A stretch of DNA of 9,836 nucleotides, from assembly GCA_902513935.1 (NCBI GenBank), contig CABXOR010000053.1:1-9836 (forward strand), in the 5' to 3' direction. Shown one piece after another: positions 6,049 to 9,836 of this stretch. The notes beneath the pieces are model-generated. The model had not been told where the DNA came from. It made no database searches and saw only the letters and a list, made by a program, of their open reading frames with translations. The position numbers were made by a program, and so were the translations under genes. Within the stretch, counting starts at the first letter, position 1, and every line of letters begins with the position of its first letter. This DNA comes from an uncultured SAR324 cluster bacterium (lineage in GTDB: Bacteria > SAR324 > NAC60-12).

Positions 6049-6294
6049 TAATAAATAAAAAGTCTAAACCCTATCCTTTTTAAGAATATTTTGGTCATTT
6101 TACTGTAAGAGCATTCCTATAAAACCTTATACTGAATTGTCTAAATTATCATTGCCCTTCAGGTCTTAAAATTTGCATCCCACTGATACTATCTCTGAAG
6201 GAAGAAGAAACAAAACAAACCATGAATGCAACGGTAACGAATTTTCGAAGAGAAAGTATTATTTGTTGGATTCATATAAAATAAAACCAAGTAA

Positions 6295-6912
6295 ATGATC
6301 GTTCTTTTGGATAAAAAATCTCTAATTCGCTTTTTTTTGAGTTTTACTGTGATGCTAGCGTCATGGTCTGTTAATGCGCATCAACCAGTTTTGAACACTG
6401 AGAGTATGCACACCGCTAAAGCCCCCTACATTATTGAGGAGCCCGAAATCTCCAAGGCAATCTACTCCGAACTCAAGGGGGAACCACATTACTACCTCAT
6501 CGAAAGTGATTCGAGATTTGAATTTTACGCAGGCATCACAGTACCTAAGATCGATGATTGCCCAATTTCAAAAAAGTTTTCCTTCGAAGTCCTTGATGCT
6601 GACTTCCGACTGATAGAACGTAAAGAGGGTGAAAACTTTAACTGGTGGCCCTGGTATGAAAAACATGGTGATAAGTGGTACTGGATTGGACCAGAGATAG
6701 GAGAGAAATTCAAATCCAATAGATTCTACAAGAAGGGCACTTACTACATCCGTGTTTACAACGAAACTAACCGTGGCCAATACGTGTTGGCCGTAGGTGA
6801 GACTGAGAGCTTCCCCTTCACCGTCATTGTTAGAATGCTTTTTACAATGCCCAAAATCAATTCCGCTTTCTGGAATAATGTAGAGTGTTCAGAAACTAAA
6901 AAGGATGGCTGA
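6295..6912 (+). CDS. Secreted/periplasmic protein of unknown function
   Basis: The 205-residue product has a Sec signal peptide: basic start (KK at 7-8, R12), hydrophobic core FFLSFTVMLASW and a likely cut after VNA (residue 28). The mature part begins with a Glu/Pro-containing segment (APYIIEEPEISKAIY), followed by strands such as SRFEFYAGITVP and KFSFEVLD, a Trp/Tyr-rich block (NWWPWY near 116-121, KWYWIGPE near 127-134), and GTYYIRVYN (148-156) and GQYVLAVGE (161-169). This beta-sandwich pattern resembles extracellular binding modules. A hydrophobic C-terminal stretch (FTVIVRMLFTM) follows. Two cysteines (89 and about 198) might pair. GC is visibly higher than in neighbouring genes and no Shine-Dalgarno is seen before ATG 6295. 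It interrupts an otherwise conserved gene set, so horizontal insertion is likely. Function unknown. Confidence 0.8.
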   Translation: MIVLLDKKSLIRFFLSFTVMLASWSVNAHQPVLNTESMHTAKAPYIIEEPEISKAIYSELKGEPHYYLIESDSRFEFYAGITVPKIDDCPISKKFSFEVLDADFRLIERKEGENFNWWPWYEKHGDKWYWIGPEIGEKFKSNRFYKKGTYYIRVYNETNRGQYVLAVGETESFPFTVIVRMLFTMPKINSAFWNNVECSETKKDG

Positions 6913-6914
6913 TT

Positions 6915-6966
6915 GGTTTAAAACCAGGGAGGGATTTCTACAGTTCATATTTTGGATTATCCCTGG
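6915..6966. other. Inverted repeats after the periplasmic protein gene
   Basis: GGTTT/AAACC (6915-6925) is immediately followed by CCAGGGA (6924-6930), which is mirrored by TCCCTGG (6960-6966) over a 29-nt loop. There is no T-run, so it is weak as a terminator. It could be a structured recombination remnant at the right end of the inserted gene. Confidence 0.25.
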
Positions 6967-6996
6967 GTAACCTTTGGTCAATAATTACTTAGTTAA

Positions 6997-7164
6997 GTTT
7001 TGAGACTGTTCCATGCATTTCCAAACGTTAAGGATGAAGACAGAATCCTTGATAGCTCTATACCTGTTGAAGTAACAGTGGAAACTATATTTTTTGGATA
7101 TTTTAGTGGGAGAAAAAATAGTTATTCTAATTTGAGAAGTAAACTCCTTGGGAGAATATTATGA
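6997..7164 (+). pseudogene. Relic or small ORF before the DUF3833 gene, possibly the tail of a chalcone-isomerase-like gene
   Basis: An open frame from 6997 (stop at 6994-6996 before it; only TTG 7000 as a start) ends in TGA at 7162-7164, overlapping the DUF3833 ATG as ATGA. Such overlap is typical of a real operon gene's end. The peptide ends IFFGYFSGRKNSYSNLRSKL followed by LGRIL. This resembles the C-terminus of bacterial chalcone-isomerase-like proteins (I..., FxxIWLg...., LRxxLLG), a family I recall near LitR/CFA clusters. The expected Trp is Phe, and the first ~120 residues of such a protein are missing. The family guess is weak; that it is the end of a broken or cryptic gene is more likely. 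Confidence 0.35.
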
Positions 7165-7688
7165 GAATATTTTACATTATATTTCTATTATTTTTATCAT
7201 CATGCGCAGATCACAGCATTAAATCTTACAGCGATGAGTTACCAAAGATAAATTTGAGAGAGTTTTTCAATGGAAAAATATATGCGCTAGGAATTGTACA
7301 AGATCGCTCAGGGCGAGTTATCAAAAGGTTTAAAGTAGATATTAAAGCATACTGGAAGGGTAGTAAGGCTATATTAGATGAAAAATTCGTCTATTCTGAT
7401 GGTACTAACAGCTCAAGAGTTTGGGAACTAAAGGAAATTGGAGCATCAAAATATGAAGGTCGTGCCGATGATGTGGTGGGAATAGCTAGTGGTGAAACTG
7501 CAGGCAACGCGTTTTACTTTGAATATTACTTAGATCTTCCTGTCGGAGATACTAACTATAAGGTCAATTTTGAAGATTGGATGTACCTCTTAGATAAGAA
7601 TACTCTTCTAGCAAGATCTTACATGAATAAGTGGGGCTTTGATCTTGGAGAAGTTACAATTGTGATGAACAAGAAAGGGAGAAGTTGA
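7161..7688 (+). CDS. DUF3833 family lipoprotein
   Basis: The 175-residue product has a short signal sequence (MRIFYIIFLLFLSSC) with a lipobox and lipidated Cys 15. The mature part shows the full DUF3833 pattern: FFNGKIYALGIVQDRSG (35-51), FVYSDG (76-81), RVWEL, ADDVVGIASGETAGNA (102-117), FEDWMY (137-142) and a final GEVTIVM. The single-domain, lipocalin-like length is normal. Residue 16 is Ala, not Asp, so outer-membrane sorting is expected. The family's function is unknown but it travels with LitR, CFA-like and NTF2-like genes, which points to a role in the same envelope lipid process. GGGAG (7150-7154) is well placed before the ATG. Its stop overlaps the next gene's TTG start. Confidence 0.9.
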   Translation: MRIFYIIFLLFLSSCADHSIKSYSDELPKINLREFFNGKIYALGIVQDRSGRVIKRFKVDIKAYWKGSKAILDEKFVYSDGTNSSRVWELKEIGASKYEGRADDVVGIASGETAGNAFYFEYYLDLPVGDTNYKVNFEDWMYLLDKNTLLARSYMNKWGFDLGEVTIVMNKKGRS

Positions 7689-8116
7689 ATAACATAAAAG
7701 AACTCTCAAAATGGTATGAAAATCTAAAAGAAGGGTCCTTGGATGAAATAGACTTATTTTATGATGAAAATGTATTTTTTAAAGACCCATTCAATGAGTT
7801 TAACGGAAGAGACAAGTTAATGAAAGTATTTGCCCACATGTTTGAGAAATTGGGAAACCCACATTTTGTTATTCTCGATTCAATTGAAAATAGCGAGGGG
7901 GCCTTTTTGACATGGGATTTTTATTTAAAATTTAAAGGGAGAGAACATAAGATACATGGAAGCTCTCATCTGAAGTACAATAAGGAAAATAGAATTGTAT
8001 ACCATAGAGACTACTGGGATGTTGGTGAAGAGATTCTTTTAAAAATTCCTTTTATAAAGATAATCTACGGTTACATTCAGAAAAAGATGACCTTGCCTCA
8101 GGAGAATTTATGTTAA
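7685..8116 (+). CDS. NTF2-like/SnoaL-fold protein
   Basis: The 143-residue product is a cytoplasmic NTF2-like domain of normal length: an N-terminal helix (LSKWYENL), FYDENVFFKDPFNEFNGRD (25-43), HMFEKLG (51-57), FLTWDF (74-79), HGSSHL (91-96) and YHRDYWD (106-112), then an extended C-terminal helix. The fold forms a hydrophobic pocket used for binding or isomerising small molecules; acidic and His residues in the last motif could be catalytic. In LitR/ChrR-type clusters a protein of this kind sits next to the dehydrogenase. The start is TTG at 7685, overlapping the DUF3833 stop (TTGA) and preceded by AGGGAG. Its end overlaps the next ATG by 7 nt, so the three genes are translationally coupled. 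Confidence 0.88.
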   Translation: MNNIKELSKWYENLKEGSLDEIDLFYDENVFFKDPFNEFNGRDKLMKVFAHMFEKLGNPHFVILDSIENSEGAFLTWDFYLKFKGREHKIHGSSHLKYNKENRIVYHRDYWDVGEEILLKIPFIKIIYGYIQKKMTLPQENLC

Positions 8117-9515
8117 TTTTAAAAGTAGTTTTTTTGCAATTTTTCTGGCTAGCTATAGTTTTGTTTGGGGCTTCTATAAATGAAATCCTTCTTATTTCAT
8201 GGTCCGTATTTTTAGTGGGAGCCAACTTCCTTATTTACAGACCTGCAATTTCTATTGGCCGTTTTTTTTTGTCGCACTTTTTTTCACTACATTCGGATAC
8301 ATACATGACTCATCCCTAATTTGGATAAAGCTTATTTCGAGTGAATCTTATAGTTATGGATTCCTTTCATTATGGATAGTTTTTATTTCTTATTATGGTG
8401 ACGTCTTTAATAAGCTCAAAGAATTACACCTACTTTTTCTTGCTATTCTAGGTGGAATTGGAGGCTCCCTAGCCTATTGGAGTGCCTACAAGTTAGAAGC
8501 ACTTAGCATTTCACAAGACAGTGATACTTTTTATTTAATTTTTGTTTTTGCTTTATGGACAATTTTCTTTCCATTAAGTATGTGGTTATTCTATGAAGAG
8601 AAATATTGGGAATTTATTTTGGATAAAACCATTGTCTTTTCATATGATAAGACGGGTTTTAATCGACATAAAACTAAGTTTAATGAAGACCTATCTCAAA
8701 AAGATTTAGCAGGTAAAATATCCTTGGTCACGGGAGGAACTTCAGGAATTGGCGGAGAGGTTGCACAAGAGCTTTCACGCCTAGGTTCAAAAGTTTTTGT
8801 GACGGGACGTAACGAACAAAAAGGTAAGTCATTCAAGGGAAACAATTCAAATTTGAATTTTAATTCCTTAGATATGGCAAACTGGCATCAGCTAAAAGAC
8901 TTTTGTAATAAAAGTAATTGTTTTGATTATATTGTATTAAACGCTGGAAGTATGCCAGATAGTTTAGTTATAAATGATTTTAGTGTTGAGCATCAATGTG
9001 CTTCACAATTAATTGGTCATTATTACTTGATTGATATGTTGAAAAAATGTGGAAAAATAAATCGACATGCTAGAATTATTTGGGTGAGTTCAGGTGGGAT
9101 TTACCTAAAAAAACTTGATTTAGATTCGTTGTTTCACAATCAAAAATATGAAAAAGTTTCAACATATTCCAATGTTAAAAGGGCTCAGGTGACACTTGTT
9201 GAAGAGCTTTCAAGACAAGAAATATGGAAGAATGTAAAAGTCTTTAGTATGCACCCAGGATGGGTTGCTACTTATGGACTAAGAGAAGCCCTTCCAATGT
9301 TCTTCAGATTAATGAAAAATAGACTTCGTAACACGAAAGAAGGAGCAGACACAATAATTTGGCTTTTACTAACAGAAGAGTCTATTACTTCGGGAAGTTT
9401 TTATTTTGACCGTAAAATTGTTTTACCTTATCTATCAAAAAATTATAACCCTACAAGAGAGCAAAGGATTTCCTTGCTGAATAAAATAAATGATTACATA
9501 GTGAAACTCCTTTAA
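8110..9515 (+). CDS. Fused DUF2878 membrane domain and DHRS12-like short-chain dehydrogenase, with a -1 frameshift at T9
   Basis: Translation starts at ATG 8110 (AGGAG at 8100-8104). This frame encodes a DUF2878 beginning (LQFFWLAIVLFGA) but would stop at 8319. From the T9 tract (8262-8270) the -1 frame continues it seamlessly: FGYIHDSSL, FLSLWIVF and GGIGGSLAYWSAYKLEA complete DUF2878, a polytopic membrane domain. After FYEEKYWEF it runs into a short-chain dehydrogenase with the cofactor motif TGGTSGIG (8730-8753), a basic TGR suggesting NADP(H), LNAG, catalytic VSSGG, YSNVK (Tyr and Lys spaced YxxxK) and SMHPGW, closest in pattern to DHRS12-type enzymes. The corrected protein has about 468 residues. 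An ATG at 8199 opens the long frame but would cut DUF2878 and lacks a ribosome site. The dehydrogenase probably acts on a lipid-derived substrate at the inner membrane. The shift may be programmed, a mutation or a sequencing error. Confidence 0.82.
8262..8270 (+). other. Slippery T9 tract joining two reading frames
   Basis: Nine T in a row sit exactly where the DUF2878 homology passes from one frame to the -1 frame. In the upstream frame it reads T TTT TTT TTG, which fits the X XXY YYZ shape of -1 ribosomal frameshift sites; polymerase slippage adding one T would also restore the frame. No obvious stimulatory stem follows, the downstream sequence being AT-rich. Confidence 0.6.
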
Positions 9516-9564
9516 TTCTAACTAGTATTTATTTTTAATTAATTTACCAAGAAAAACCTGTCCC

Positions 9565-9587
9565 ATTAGTGTTTTTTGAGGACTAAT
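9565..9587 (+). terminator. Weak hairpin after the operon end
   Basis: ATTAGT (9565-9570) pairs with ACTAAT (9582-9587) over an 11-nt loop, followed by ATTATTT. It lies 50 nt after the dehydrogenase stop. The stem is short and AT-rich and there is no real U-run, so termination is possible but not convincing. Confidence 0.3.
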
Positions 9588-9622
9588 ATTATTTCAAAAT
9601 TTAAATTATTTATAGACAATTT

Positions 9623-9655
9623 GGTGGAGTGGGTTCGACTCCCGCCACCTCCACA
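9623..9655 (+). ncRNA. ssrA: 3'-end remnant of tmRNA (ssrA), putative right attachment site
   Basis: GTGGG (9629-9633), the loop TTCGACT and CCCGC (9641-9645) form a T-arm with one G-U pair, followed by the seven acceptor bases CACCTCC preceded by the stem and then ACA. GGTTCGACTCCCGCCACCTCCAC is typical of tmRNA 3' ends. Upstream DNA (9516-9620) contains neither the tmRNA 5' end nor the tag ORF, and the encoded CCA is changed to ACA, so this is a displaced 3' fragment. Such fragments mark the far boundary of islands that integrate in ssrA. A tRNA-Ser 3' end is a less likely alternative. Confidence 0.55.
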
Positions 9656-9788
9656 ATCACAACATTTTTCCCCGTTTCAAATTATCCCATAATTTTTCTC
9701 CTGTGACTTTCTCACGCCCTCAAAATTCCTTCTTTATTATATTTTTATTCTTAGCACGCTATGATTTCCCCTTTAAATGATGTAGTCT

Positions 9789-9820
9789 TTATCTTAAATT
9801 TAGATAAAATTTGTTATACT
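9789..9820 (+). promoter_or_regulatory. Possible extended -10 promoter with an AT-rich palindrome
   Basis: TGTTATACT (9812-9820) is an extended -10 element (TGn then TATACT). The -35 region is poor but overlaps TTATCTTAAATTTAGATAA (9789-9807), an imperfect 19-bp palindrome with one symmetric mismatch pair that could bind a regulator. It would drive a gene beyond the right edge. The preceding 9661-9788 stretch shows no gene on either strand. Confidence 0.4.
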
Positions 9821-9836
9821 CGATGGCTTTTGAGAA

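Noticed and set aside
6525..6780. Two overlapping minus-strand frames within the periplasmic protein gene
   Set aside because: Antisense shadows; the plus-strand product has a signal peptide and a coherent protein pattern.
8199..9515. ATG 8199 as the true start of the dehydrogenase gene
   Set aside because: It lacks a ribosome site and its first ~20 residues are the out-of-frame reading of the DUF2878 coding sequence that starts at 8110.
9516..9655. A complete tmRNA or tRNA gene ending at 9655
   Set aside because: No 5' acceptor strand complementary to CACCTCC and no tag-peptide frame or other arms are found upstream; only the T-arm and 3' strand are present.

Overview
The window is low in GC (AT-rich intergenic DNA and A/T-ending codons) and comes from a Gram-negative bacterium: it encodes lipoproteins with lipoboxes, a Sec-type signal peptide and a LitR-linked gene set I know from Vibrio and other marine gammaproteobacteria. 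A marine gammaproteobacterium is my best guess; the exact lineage is not determined.

Positions 1-1630 are an accessory stretch. It holds a small lipoprotein gene of clearly higher GC (minus strand, 238-480), a short orphan gene (1137-1406), four copies of a ~42-bp repeat (three direct, one inverted), and two gene fossils I read from frames without a start: the C-terminus of a D-2-hydroxyacid dehydrogenase (minus, 658-810) and the C-terminus of a DNA N4/N6 methyltransferase (plus, 961-1095).

Positions 1714-9515 are the functional core, all on the plus strand. A near-consensus sigma70 promoter with a perfect 11-bp inverted repeat precedes litR, a MerR-type regulator with a C-terminal B12-binding domain. 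It is followed, with tiny gaps or overlaps, by an FAD-dependent oxidoreductase, a DUF1365 protein and a cyclopropane-synthase-like SAM methyltransferase. After a gap with an unrelated-looking periplasmic protein gene (6295-6912) and probable gene relics, a second overlapping run encodes a DUF3833 lipoprotein, an NTF2/SnoaL-like protein, and a fused DUF2878 membrane domain plus short-chain dehydrogenase. This last gene is split by a -1 frameshift at a run of nine T. In other bacteria these families occur together in light/singlet-oxygen stress regulons with membrane fatty-acid modification (methylated or furan fatty acids). I infer that LitR, relieved by light, turns on a membrane-lipid remodelling pathway here. 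No photolyase, often part of such clusters, is in the window.

Positions 9623-9655 carry the last ~33 nt of a tmRNA (ssrA) gene without its body. A 16-bp sequence with one mismatch to it lies at 1614-1629, just left of litR. The two copies bracket almost exactly the lipid/light cluster, which suggests an ~8-kb island inserted at ssrA, with no integrase left inside. The right end (9661-9836) has no gene, only a possible promoter at the edge.
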